A DNA stretch of 64,000 nucleotides from NCBI RefSeq assembly GCF_025567195.1, contig NZ_JAOQJF010000012.1, positions 1 to 64,000 of the forward strand. Reading direction: 5' to 3'. The notes below the pieces were generated by a model. It was not told where the DNA came from and searched no databases. It saw only the letters and a program-made list of their open reading frames with translations. Source of the DNA: Alitiscatomonas aceti. Lineage in GTDB: Bacteria > Bacillota > Clostridia > Lachnospirales > Lachnospiraceae. A program made the translations under genes and the position numbers. Positions 17,960-26,447 of this stretch are shown one piece after another; position 1 is the first letter of the stretch, and every line of letters begins with the position of its first letter.

Positions 17960-18955
17960 CTATCTCTTCTCGTACATCTCCGCCGTATAATGGATCACTC
18001 TGGTCCCGCTGTTCTCAAACTGGAACGGCACATATAAAAGGTCCTCCATGGCCTTTGCCACAGCCTCTCTCTTATCCTCCTCCACATAAAACAGCAGGAA
18101 GCCGCCTCCTCCGGCGCCCAGAAGCTTTCCTCCAAGAGCCCCGGCCTCGATCCCCTTGGCATAAAGACCATCGATGGAGTCCGTGGAGATCCCGCTGGAG
18201 ATCCCGCGCTTTAACTTCCAGGTGTAGTCCAGAAGCCGGCCGAACTCATTGAGATCCGTCTTTGTGGTCAGCACCTTCTCCGCCTCGTCCACCAGGGACA
18301 GCATTTCCAGAAGCTGCCGTTCCTTATCGGCCATGTCCTTCTGGGTGGTCTTCTGGATATCTGAGGAGAACCGGGAAAAGCCGGTGAAAAACAGCATCAG
18401 ATTCCGGTTTAACTGGGCCTTCCGTTCCGGGGAGATGATCACTGGATTCACCTCGTAGCCGTCGGCGTTAAAGTTGATCCGGTTCAGGCCGCCAAAGGAT
18501 GCGGCGATCTGGTCCTGGACTCCTCCGCTTTCCTTGCAGAGCACCCGCTCCAGATAGATGGCGTCGTCGGCCAGCTTCCGCTTATCGGCGTATTTGCCCT
18601 TTAAGGCGTAAAACGCGTTCAGCATGCCCACGGCAAAGGAGCTGCTGGTGCCCAGGCCGGACCGGGCCGGCAGGTCTGCCTCATAGGTCAGGCGGATCTC
18701 CTGCATGTCCAGATACTTCATGGCCTCCCGGATAGCCGGATGCTCGATGGCCTCCACGTCGGTCACCCGCTCGATCCTCGAGTAGGACAGCTCTGTGGAA
18801 TAATCGAAGAACCGCGGCAGATGGCGCACGTTCACGTAGCAGTATTTATCAAAGGTGGTGGAGATCACGGCTCCGCCATGCTCCTTATAAAATCCCGGGA
18901 AATCGGTCCCGCCGCCAAAAAAGGACATGCGGAACGGCGTCTGTGTAATGATCAT
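17960..18955 (-). CDS. hddA: D-glycero-D-manno-heptose 7-phosphate kinase
   Basis: The 331-residue GHMP kinase phosphorylates the anomeric OH of heptose 7-phosphate. It begins MIITQTPFRMSFFGGGTDFP, typical of HddA. The ATP loop is LPARSGLGTSSSFAVG and the C-terminal GHMP motif is GAGGGGFLLFY. The ATG at 18955 has GGAGGGAG upstream, and lies ten bases after the stop of the fused guanylyltransferase-phosphatase gene. Together these genes make GDP-D-glycero-alpha-D-manno-heptose, known from S-layer and capsule glycans. The isomerase GmhA is not in the window. Confidence 0.85.
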   Translation of the reverse strand: MIITQTPFRMSFFGGGTDFPGFYKEHGGAVISTTFDKYCYVNVRHLPRFFDYSTELSYSRIERVTDVEAIEHPAIREAMKYLDMQEIRLTYEADLPARSGLGTSSSFAVGMLNAFYALKGKYADKRKLADDAIYLERVLCKESGGVQDQIAASFGGLNRINFNADGYEVNPVIISPERKAQLNRNLMLFFTGFSRFSSDIQKTTQKDMADKERQLLEMLSLVDEAEKVLTTKTDLNEFGRLLDYTWKLKRGISSGISTDSIDGLYAKGIEAGALGGKLLGAGGGGFLLFYVEEDKREAVAKAMEDLLYVPFQFENSGTRVIHYTAEMYEKR

Positions 18956-18965
18956 GAGCTCCCTC

Positions 18966-20267
18966 CTAATCCATCTCCAGGATCTTCTCCACGGCCTCCA
19001 AAAGGTCCTTGCAGACAAGATCCGGCGTCACATCGTATTTTTTATCCTTTCCGGCCTCTCCGGTCAGCACCAGGGCGGTGCGCATTCCGGCGTTGATTCC
19101 TGTCTGGATATCTATGGTGGTGTCTCCCACCATCCAGGAGGCGGAAAGGTCAATGTTATATTTTTCTGCCGCCTGTTCGATCAGGCCAGTCTTTGGCTTC
19201 CGGCACTCACAGGGGATCTTGTAGGCCGGATTTTCCTCCGGGTATCCCTTGTCCGGGTGGTGGGGACAGAACAGGATATCGTCCAGGAACACGCCCTCCT
19301 TCCCCAGAAGGGAGGAAAGCTTCCGGTGGATATTTTCCACATCTTCGATCCTGCAGAGGCCCCGGGCCACCACCGGCTGGTTGGTGATGACGATCCCCAG
19401 ACGGCCCGACTGGTTGATCCGTTTCACCGCCTGGACCGCACAGGGCTCCAGCTCAAAATCCTCCTCCTTATATACCAGGCCCCGGTACTGGTTAATGGTG
19501 CCATCCCGGTCCAGGAAGATGCATTTCTGCTTTCTGCTGAGGGATTTCTCCGCAATAAAGCCCCGTTCAATATCCTTTAAGGTCTGCTGGATCCGGTCCA
19601 CGGTCCCCACATCCTTGACATACTCCGGGGAGCGGTAGCCGTACACCGGCTCTCCGTCCTGGATCATGCCCTGGATCACATCGTTTTCCAGGTTCCGCTT
19701 CACCGGCTCCGGAACCCGGTCACATATTTTTCTGTTAAACACGAAAATTCCAGCATTCACACAATTTTCATACCAGTAGTCCCTGGTATTGTGCTTGGAG
19801 TCGAATTTCCGCACCCGGTCGTCCTCATCTAACACCAGGAGATCCGAGTCATAAGGATGGCCGTTGGGATGGACGAACAGCGTGGCCGCTGCCTTTTTCT
19901 TCTCATGAAAGGCCAGCATCCGGCCAAAATCAATGTCAAAAAACAGGTCCCCGGACATCATGAAGAAGGTCTCCTCCACCATATCCTTTAAATAATAGAA
20001 GGAACCGGCGGTGCCCAGGGGCGTTTCCTCCACAAAATACCGGATCCGTACCCCAAAACGCTCCCCATCTCCAAAATATTCCTGGATCTTTTCGCCCAGA
20101 TGGCCGATGACCATGAGGATATCGGTGATCCCGTGGGCCTTCAGCCTCTCCACCTGCCATAATAACAGCGGTTTTCCCGCCACCTCCACCATGGGCTTCG
20201 GTATCTCGTCTTTCGTAAGGGCCGCCAGGCGCGTTCCCTTTCCTCCGGCCATGATCACTGCCTGCAT
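18966..20267 (-). CDS. fused heptose-1-phosphate guanylyltransferase (HddC) and heptose 1,7-bisphosphate phosphatase (GmhB)
   Basis: The 433-residue protein joins two enzymes. Residues 1-235 are a sugar nucleotidyltransferase with VIMAGGKGTRLAALT, PKPMVEVAGKPLL and the metal-site MSGDLFFDIDF. From about 245 a HAD phosphatase begins with CIFLDRDGTINQYRG, has VITNQPVVARG and the GmhB zinc-type CPHHPDKGYPEENPAYKIPCECRKP. It would remove the 7-phosphate and then couple heptose 1-phosphate to GTP. ATG 20267 with GGAGAG is preferred to the ATG at 20297, which would overlap the upstream gene. Fusion of the two steps is seen elsewhere but not the usual separate-gene form. Confidence 0.8.
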   Translation of the reverse strand: MQAVIMAGGKGTRLAALTKDEIPKPMVEVAGKPLLLWQVERLKAHGITDILMVIGHLGEKIQEYFGDGERFGVRIRYFVEETPLGTAGSFYYLKDMVEETFFMMSGDLFFDIDFGRMLAFHEKKKAAATLFVHPNGHPYDSDLLVLDEDDRVRKFDSKHNTRDYWYENCVNAGIFVFNRKICDRVPEPVKRNLENDVIQGMIQDGEPVYGYRSPEYVKDVGTVDRIQQTLKDIERGFIAEKSLSRKQKCIFLDRDGTINQYRGLVYKEEDFELEPCAVQAVKRINQSGRLGIVITNQPVVARGLCRIEDVENIHRKLSSLLGKEGVFLDDILFCPHHPDKGYPEENPAYKIPCECRKPKTGLIEQAAEKYNIDLSASWMVGDTTIDIQTGINAGMRTALVLTGEAGKDKKYDVTPDLVCKDLLEAVEKILEMD

Positions 20268-20283
20268 ATGCACACTCTCCGTT

Positions 20284-21918
20284 CTATATGGATTCATTTT
20301 CCTTTTTCTTTAACTGTCTGCTGACGCCCATGGCCAGAAGCTGCACCGTCACAGGCATAGCCACCGGAAGGTTTAAGTTCACCGTGGCCTGGACCGCATA
20401 AGCCGCCAGGGCAAACAGGCAGGCCGCCACCTCCGGCCGGTCTTTGAGGTTCCTTGCCATCCAGACAATGGAGGTGCCCAGCCATGCCATATAGGACAGC
20501 ATGCCGAACAGGCCGATGGTGATCAGATAATGGAGGTATTCGTTATGGGCGTTGTCAAAGATCACATTGCCCAGCTCTCCCAGATAATAATTTTCCATGA
20601 GCACCCGGAAGGTCTCCGGCCCATAGCCAAAGATCTTGTCCTTGGTGGTGAAAAACTCCTTGAAAACCTCCATGGACCGGATCCAGGCATAGCCCCGGTT
20701 GGTCCCCCAGGCGTCATTGAACACCACATATTTGCTGATGGCCGCATACTTTTCCGCATTCCCCGCCGCATTGGCGTCGTAAAGCACATAGATGACTCCA
20801 GCCGCAATGACGGCCAGAAAGCCAAGCCAGACAAAGCAAGGCCATTTGCCGATCCGGTCCTTTTCTCCCTTTCTCCGGATGGTCAGCACCGTCAGCACCG
20901 CCGCCGCGATCCACAGGGCCAGGACGATCTCCTTAAAACGCTCGTACTGGACGAACATGGTAAAGAGGCTGTCGATGCCCAGGACCTTGTCCGCGTATTT
21001 CACATTGGCCCATTCCACGATCCAGGCCGCCGTGAAGAACCCCGCCGCCGCCATAAGGTATCTCCGTATCCCGCTCCAGGTCCGGAACAGATAAAGGGGC
21101 AGGAAGCCCAGAAGCGCTCCCAGGGTCAGATAGGCGTTGTCGCTGGTTCCCATGATGATGGCCACGCTGGACACCATCATGGCGGCAAAATACCAGAGCC
21201 TCTTCCTCCAGTCCTTATCCAGGGTAAATAAGGTCATGGACACTGCCAGTACCGCGCCCACATAAACGGTGTACGTATTAATGTTTCCAAAGGTGGATAC
21301 AAAGGTGGCATGCTGGTCCGCCGAAAGCTCTGCCTTAAAGTGGAGCAGATCCATCCGGAAATAGTCGGTGATGCCGAAGCCGCAGACCAGCATTCCCGTC
21401 ACCAGGAACAGATCCAGATACCACTGACGGAACCGGAAAAACCGGGTCACCAGGAAGTAGACCACCGTATAGAGGGTGATCAGAAATACGCCGTTATACC
21501 GGCCGAAGGTCCCCCAGAAGGCATCCCAGCGCCAGTCCACGCAGAGGATCCAGGAAATGACATTGGCTCCCCAGAACGCCAGCATGGCCCAGTCCACAAA
21601 ATTCAGCCCTCCAAGGATCCGCTTAAAAAATCCGCTTCCTCCCTTTTCACTGCCGTCCCCTCTGAAAAATCCCGCGATCCGGCCGCTGAAGATCCCGTAA
21701 AAGAGCATCAGCGCCATGGCCGCAATGGAGGCGACACAGTAAAAATGGTACTTGGTCTCCAGAATGTTGTAATAATAGTTATCGTATGCCAGGGGAAAGA
21801 TACCCAGCACCGCCACGGCGAACACGCCCATGATCCCGGCCATGCTCCTGGCGTCTTTCTCCCGCAGTTCGGGGCTGTCCGCCCCTTTCTGCCTCTTTCC
21901 AGATACTTTATTTGACAT
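20284..21918 (-). CDS. O-antigen ligase / Wzy-like membrane protein
   Basis: The 544-residue protein has about twelve membrane spans and a large outer loop late in the chain containing GYAWIRSMEVFKEF and IFGYGPETFRVLM, then FDNAHNEYLHYLITIGL. The NxHNxxL-type stretch is the hallmark of the Wzy_C/WaaL family. It would join or polymerise lipid-linked glycan outside the membrane. The frame is open further upstream, but MSNKVSGKRQK at 21918 with AAGAG is a more natural start than the proline- and arginine-rich extension. It heads a three-gene operon with the heptose enzymes, suggesting a heptose-containing glycan. Confidence 0.75.
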   Translation of the reverse strand: MSNKVSGKRQKGADSPELREKDARSMAGIMGVFAVAVLGIFPLAYDNYYYNILETKYHFYCVASIAAMALMLFYGIFSGRIAGFFRGDGSEKGGSGFFKRILGGLNFVDWAMLAFWGANVISWILCVDWRWDAFWGTFGRYNGVFLITLYTVVYFLVTRFFRFRQWYLDLFLVTGMLVCGFGITDYFRMDLLHFKAELSADQHATFVSTFGNINTYTVYVGAVLAVSMTLFTLDKDWRKRLWYFAAMMVSSVAIIMGTSDNAYLTLGALLGFLPLYLFRTWSGIRRYLMAAAGFFTAAWIVEWANVKYADKVLGIDSLFTMFVQYERFKEIVLALWIAAAVLTVLTIRRKGEKDRIGKWPCFVWLGFLAVIAAGVIYVLYDANAAGNAEKYAAISKYVVFNDAWGTNRGYAWIRSMEVFKEFFTTKDKIFGYGPETFRVLMENYYLGELGNVIFDNAHNEYLHYLITIGLFGMLSYMAWLGTSIVWMARNLKDRPEVAACLFALAAYAVQATVNLNLPVAMPVTVQLLAMGVSRQLKKKENESI

Positions 21919-22135
21919 ATCTCTTACTCTGCTGCGGCCTGCGCCGCATTTTCCTTTCCTGTTTTCCTTGTTTTTAGAGAAAAAACCAGGTATAGTATAC
22001 CATTCTCCGCCATTTTCCGCAACGGTATGCAGAGGGAAATCTCCCAGGCTTCCGGCGCGGGGCAAGGAAAAGACCGGCCGCCCCGGCAGATCGTCTCCGC
22101 CGGACCGTCCGGTCCTGCGCCTTATGGCGTAAAAT

Positions 22136-24253
22136 TTATACTTCAAAGATCATATCGCCGTAGCTGGGGAAGGGCCAGTATTCCTTGTCCACGATCATCT
22201 CCAGACGGTCCGCAGGCTCTCTGAGCCGGTTCATGGCCGGTACCATCTCATCGTAGCAGAAGTGGGCCCGCTCCTTCATATTAGACATGGTCCCTGCCTT
22301 CTCCAGATCCTTCCGGATCTCCTCCATGGCGTTTTTCATGGCAGCCAGCAGGCTGGAGACCTCCAGCACCAGCTCCGTCTGCACACTCATGTCAGCCTCC
22401 GGGCAGGCGGTCCTTACTTCATTGAGGGACCTGGCCAGATCTCCCGAATACCGGATCACTGCCGGAATGATCTGCTTTCCAGCCATGTCTGACATGGTCC
22501 GGGCCTCCACCAGAACGCTCTTGGCATAAGTCTCGTACTCGATCTCTGCCCGGGCGTACAGCTCGGATCTTGTGTACACGCCGAAGTCTCCGAACAGCTT
22601 CACGGCCTTTTCTGTCACCAGGGACGGGATGGAATCCACCATGCACTTTAAGTTGGGAAGACCTCTCCGTTCTGCCTCCTGTACCCACTCCTCGGTGTAG
22701 CCGTTGCCGTTGAAGATGATCCGTCTGTGCTCGGAAAGCAGCTTTTTGATCAGGTCATGGACCGCTGTGGGGAAGTCATCGGAGGCCTCCAGGATATCCG
22801 CCGCTTCCTTAAAGGCCTCTGCCACAATGGTATTCAACACCACATTGGCGGAGGAAATGGAGTCGGAGGAGCCCACCATACGGAATTCAAATTTATTGTT
22901 GGTAAATGCAAAGGGCGAGGTCCGGTTCCGGTCTGTGGCATCCTTATCAAAATCCGGAAGTGTGGTCACGCCGGTCCTTAAGGTACCGCCCATCTTGGAG
23001 TGGGTGGCGGAGCCGGTGCTGCAGAGCTGGTCGATCACGTCCTCGATCTGCTCGCCCACAAAGATGGAGATAATGGCCGGCGGCGCCTCCTGGGCTCCCA
23101 GACGGTAATCGTTTCCAGGAACGGCCGCCGACTGGCGGAGCAGGTCTGCATGGACGTCCACGGCCTTCATGATGCAGGCCAGCACCAAAAGGAACTGGAT
23201 GTTCTCATGTGGCGTCACTCCCGGCTCCAGCATATTGATGCCGGTGTCGGAGGTCAGGGACCAGTTGTTGTGCTTTCCGGAGCCGTTGACGCCCTGGAAC
23301 GGCTTTTCATGGAGCAGGCAGGCAAGGCCGCGGCGGCTGGCTACCTTTTTCATGGTCTCCATGACGATCTGGTTGTGGTCCACTGCCAGGTTGGCCTTGG
23401 TGTAGATGGAGGCCAGCTCGTGCTGGGCCGGAGCCACCTCGTTATGCTGGGTCTTGGCCGCCACCCCCAGCTTCCAGAGCTCCTCGTTGAGCTCCTTCAT
23501 GAACGCGCCCACCCGCTCCCGGATCACGCCGTAGTAGTGGTCGTCCATCTCCTGGCCCTTGGGCGGCATGGCTCCGAACAGGGTGCGGCCCGTATAGATC
23601 AGGTCTTTTCTCTGTAAATATTTTTCCCGGTCCACCAGGAAATATTCCTGCTCCGGTCCCACCGACGGGATCACCCGCTTCACGGCAGTGTTGCCGAACA
23701 GATGGAAAATGCGGACCGCCTGCTTATCGATGGCCTCCATGGAGCGTAAGAGCGGCGTTTTCTTATCCAGGGCCTCTCCCCCGTAGGAGCAGAAGGCTGT
23801 GGGGATGCAGAGGGTCACGCCTAAGGCGTCCTTTTTTAAGAACGCCGGGGAGGTACAGTCCCAGGTGGTATAGCCTCTGGCCTCAAAGGTAGCCCGGAGA
23901 CCGCCGGAGGGGAAGGAGGAGCCATCGGCCTCTCCCTTGATCAGCTCTTTCCCCGAAAGATCCATCAGGACTCTTCCGGCTGCGTCGGGACTGGTGATAA
24001 AGGAATCGTGTTTTTCCGCCGTCACGCCGGTCAGGGGCTGGAACCAGTGGGTATAATGGGTCGCTCCATTGTCCACCGCCCAGTCCTTCATGGCATGGGC
24101 TACCACGTCTGCGATGGACGGGTCCAGCTCGCTTCCGTCCTCAATGGTCTGCTTCAGCTTCTTATAGACGCTTTTGGGCAGACGCTCTCTCATTACCGCG
24201 TCGTCAAATACATTTTCTCCAAAAATTTCTGCCACATGGATGGCCTCGCTCAT
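22136..24253 (-). CDS. glnN: glutamine synthetase type III
   Basis: The 705-residue cytoplasmic enzyme makes glutamine from glutamate, ammonia and ATP. The length fits GSIII (about 700), far above GSI/II. Seen are PSVGPEQEYFLVD, KTQHNEVAPAQHELA, the signature GVNGSGKHNNWSL, and NRTSPFAFTNNKFEFR. The frame runs 36 codons further upstream, but GAGGAGGAAAAATCT precedes the ATG at 24253 and the extra residues would overlap the fba terminator. GSIII is common in Lachnospiraceae and Bacteroides. No nitrogen-control element was identified. Confidence 0.92.
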   Translation of the reverse strand: MSEAIHVAEIFGENVFDDAVMRERLPKSVYKKLKQTIEDGSELDPSIADVVAHAMKDWAVDNGATHYTHWFQPLTGVTAEKHDSFITSPDAAGRVLMDLSGKELIKGEADGSSFPSGGLRATFEARGYTTWDCTSPAFLKKDALGVTLCIPTAFCSYGGEALDKKTPLLRSMEAIDKQAVRIFHLFGNTAVKRVIPSVGPEQEYFLVDREKYLQRKDLIYTGRTLFGAMPPKGQEMDDHYYGVIRERVGAFMKELNEELWKLGVAAKTQHNEVAPAQHELASIYTKANLAVDHNQIVMETMKKVASRRGLACLLHEKPFQGVNGSGKHNNWSLTSDTGINMLEPGVTPHENIQFLLVLACIMKAVDVHADLLRQSAAVPGNDYRLGAQEAPPAIISIFVGEQIEDVIDQLCSTGSATHSKMGGTLRTGVTTLPDFDKDATDRNRTSPFAFTNNKFEFRMVGSSDSISSANVVLNTIVAEAFKEAADILEASDDFPTAVHDLIKKLLSEHRRIIFNGNGYTEEWVQEAERRGLPNLKCMVDSIPSLVTEKAVKLFGDFGVYTRSELYARAEIEYETYAKSVLVEARTMSDMAGKQIIPAVIRYSGDLARSLNEVRTACPEADMSVQTELVLEVSSLLAAMKNAMEEIRKDLEKAGTMSNMKERAHFCYDEMVPAMNRLREPADRLEMIVDKEYWPFPSYGDMIFEV

Positions 24254-24294
24254 AGATTTTTCCTCCTCATGTATACTGGCCCAGCCAGATTTGC

Positions 24295-24324
24295 AAAAAC
24301 GTTCTCCCGGAAAGGGGAGAACGT
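24295..24324 (-). terminator. intrinsic terminator after fba
   Basis: A 10-bp perfect stem ACGTTCTCCC / GGGAGAACGT with a six-base loop is followed on the minus strand by TTTTGC, 20 bases after the fba stop. Confidence 0.85.
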
Positions 24325-24344
24325 CTGATTGCCGCACGCGTCTT

Positions 24345-25211
24345 TTATTCTGCCTTGCCAATGGAACCGAACAGCTCCATTTTGGTCTTCACAGTCTTTT
24401 TGATGGCCGCTGCGCCGGGAGCCAGAAGCTTTCTCGGGTCAAAGCCCTTTCCTTCCAGATCCTTTCCTGCTTCGATGTACTTTCTCGTAGCATCGGCAAA
24501 TGCCAGCTGGCACTCGGTATTTACATTGATCTTTGCAACGCCCAGGGAAATGGCCTTCTTGATCATATCCTCCGGGATCCCTGTACCGCCGTGAAGCACC
24601 AGAGGCATATCGCCCACCTTCTCCTTCACTGCCGCAAGGGTCTCGAAGCTTAAGCCCTGCCAGTTGGCCGGGTATTTTCCATGGATATTTCCGATTCCCG
24701 CAGCCAGCATATCAACACCCAGGTCTGCGATCATCTTACATTCGTTGGGATCTGCGCACTCGCCCATACCAACTACACCGTCTTCCTCACCGCCGATGGC
24801 GCCGACCTCAGCCTCCAGGGACATGCCCTTTTCACGGCAGATGCGGATCAGCTCCTTGGTCTTCTCCACGTTCTCCTCGATGGGATAGTGGGAGCCGTCG
24901 AACATAATGGAAGAAAATCCGGCTTCGATGCACTTTAAGCAGCCCTCATAGCTGCCATGGTCCAGGTGAAGGGCAACGGGAACTGTGATGTTTAATTCCT
25001 CCAGCATACCATTGACCATTCCCACAACGGTCTTATATCCGCCCATATACTTTCCAGCGCCCTCGGAAACCCCAAGGATCACCGGAGATCTTAATTCTTC
25101 CGCTGTCTGAAGGATCGCCTTTGTCCACTCCAGGTTGTTGATGTTGAAATGGCCTACTGCATATTTTCCGTCTCTTGCCTTTGCAAGCATTTCTTTCGCT
25201 GTTACTAACAT
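24345..25211 (-). CDS. fba: class II fructose-1,6-bisphosphate aldolase
   Basis: The 288-residue zinc enzyme cleaves fructose 1,6-bisphosphate in glycolysis. It has the zinc and substrate motifs ALHLDHGSYEGCLKCIEAGF and MFDGSHYP, then EAEVGAIGGEEDG and the phosphate-binding LVLHGGTGIPED and KINVNTE. The length fits the family. A good minus-strand promoter and a downstream terminator make it monocistronic. A tagatose-bisphosphate or ketose aldolase relative is the only serious alternative, less likely. Confidence 0.88.
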   Translation of the reverse strand: MLVTAKEMLAKARDGKYAVGHFNINNLEWTKAILQTAEELRSPVILGVSEGAGKYMGGYKTVVGMVNGMLEELNITVPVALHLDHGSYEGCLKCIEAGFSSIMFDGSHYPIEENVEKTKELIRICREKGMSLEAEVGAIGGEEDGVVGMGECADPNECKMIADLGVDMLAAGIGNIHGKYPANWQGLSFETLAAVKEKVGDMPLVLHGGTGIPEDMIKKAISLGVAKINVNTECQLAFADATRKYIEAGKDLEGKGFDPRKLLAPGAAAIKKTVKTKMELFGSIGKAE

Positions 25212-25281
25212 AATCTTGGACCTCCATTTGCGTCATATTGTTTCAGGCCGCATCATAAGCCGGCGCTGTATACTCAAGGTG

Positions 25282-25310
25282 ATTATACCTTATTTCTCCA
25301 GGTTTGAAAA
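25282..25310 (-). promoter_or_regulatory. sigma-A promoter of fba
   Basis: TTTTCA (25310-25305), a 17-base spacer and TATAAT (25287-25282) on the minus strand, about 70 bases upstream of the fba start. Confidence 0.6.
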
Positions 25311-25355
25311 GATTGATTTCACAGTTTCCTTTATTAATATTAAATCTGCTCCATT

Positions 25356-25380
25356 TATGCTATAATCCAGGGACGGAGGT
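25356..25380 (+). promoter_or_regulatory. extended -10 promoter and ribosome site of sfsA
   Basis: TGCTATAAT (25358-25366) is an extended -10; no good -35 is seen. GGAGGT (25375-25380) is eight bases before the sfsA ATG, so the 5' UTR is very short. It is back to back with the fba promoter. Confidence 0.5.
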
Positions 25381-25388
25381 ATTTTCCT

Positions 25389-26099
25389 ATGATCTATGAA
25401 AATGTAATGCAGGCCGTTTTCCTTTCCCGTCCCAACCGGTTCCTGGCCCGGGTCCTTCTGAACGGAAACGAGGCGGTCTGCCATGTAAAAAATACCGGAA
25501 GACTGGGAGAGCTCCTGATCCCAGGCGTCCCGGCGGCGGTGCAGTTCCATCCAGACGCCATGGCCCAGGGAAGGAAAACAGAATACTCGCTGATCGCCGT
25601 AAAAAAAGAGACCGCCCAGGGGCCGCAGTGGGTCAATATTGACTCCCAGGCCCCCAACCAGACGGCGTGGGAATGGCTCACCGCCGGAGAGGGGCTTCCC
25701 TTCTGTCCCAGGCCGGACCATGTAAAGCGGGAGGTCCGCTATGGGGACTCCCGGTTCGATCTGGCCTTTTCCTGCGGCGGCTCTCCCTGGTTCATGGAGG
25801 TAAAGGGCGTGACCCTGGATATGGACGGTACGGCCATGTTCCCGGACGCGCCCACGGAGCGGGGGATCCGTCACCTGGAGGGCCTTGCGCAGGCCGTAAA
25901 GGATGGATACGGAGCGGCCGCTCTTTTTGTGATCCAGATGAAGGGCGTTCATGCTTTTTCCCCCCACCGGGAACGCCACCCGGAATTTGCCGATGCACTA
26001 AAAAAGGCGAAGGAAAACGGCGTCCATATCTGGGCCTATGACTGCGCCGTCACAGACCGCTCCATGAAGCTTGACGCGCCGGTTCCCGTGATCCTCTGA
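25389..26099 (+). CDS. sfsA: SfsA-family protein (sugar fermentation stimulation homologue)
   Basis: The 236-residue protein has the OB-like N-terminal part (FLARVLLNGNEAVCHVKNTGRLGELL) and a PD-(D/E)xK-like C-terminal part with FDLAFSCGGSPWFMEVKGVTLD and MFPDAPTERGIRHLEGL. Family members bind DNA, and a nuclease activity has been proposed, but the role is not settled. Length is standard. It is transcribed away from fba. Confidence 0.88.
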   Translation: MIYENVMQAVFLSRPNRFLARVLLNGNEAVCHVKNTGRLGELLIPGVPAAVQFHPDAMAQGRKTEYSLIAVKKETAQGPQWVNIDSQAPNQTAWEWLTAGEGLPFCPRPDHVKREVRYGDSRFDLAFSCGGSPWFMEVKGVTLDMDGTAMFPDAPTERGIRHLEGLAQAVKDGYGAAALFVIQMKGVHAFSPHRERHPEFADALKKAKENGVHIWAYDCAVTDRSMKLDAPVPVIL

Positions 26100-26195
26100 T
26101 CCCCGGTCCCCTGCCCTGATTCCGGTGTTCCCCGGCTCCCCCGCCCTGTACAGGCACAAAGCCGCCCGCTTTTTCATATCTCACTCATAAGCAAC

Positions 26196-26447
26196 GTGCG
26201 AGTGAGTGATTTCATGGTACTACCATTGAGCAGTATAAATACAGGAGGATCCGCAAAGATCCTGGCGCTGGCCAATCCGCCGTTAATGGCCGGGCGGCTT
26301 TCTGACCTGGGCTTTGAGCCGGAGGAGGCCGTCACCTGCGTGCTCCGGAAACGGAAAGGGAACATTGCCGCCTATCTGGTCCGCGGGGCCGTCATCGCCC
26401 TCCGGGAGGAGGACAGCCGCATGATCCTGGTGGAGGCCCTCTCATGA
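26196..26447 (+). CDS. feoA: FeoA-domain protein
   Basis: The small SH3-like protein (77-83 residues) has LPLSSINTGGSAKILAL, then RLSDLGFEPEEAVTCVLRKR and a C-terminal VIALREEDSRMILVE, the usual FeoA order. It is thought to modulate FeoB. The start may be GTG 26196 or ATG 26214; neither has a clear ribosome site, and the shorter one matches FeoA proteins better. Its last codons overlap the feoB ATG by four bases. Confidence 0.8.
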   Translation: MRVSDFMVLPLSSINTGGSAKILALANPPLMAGRLSDLGFEPEEAVTCVLRKRKGNIAAYLVRGAVIALREEDSRMILVEALS

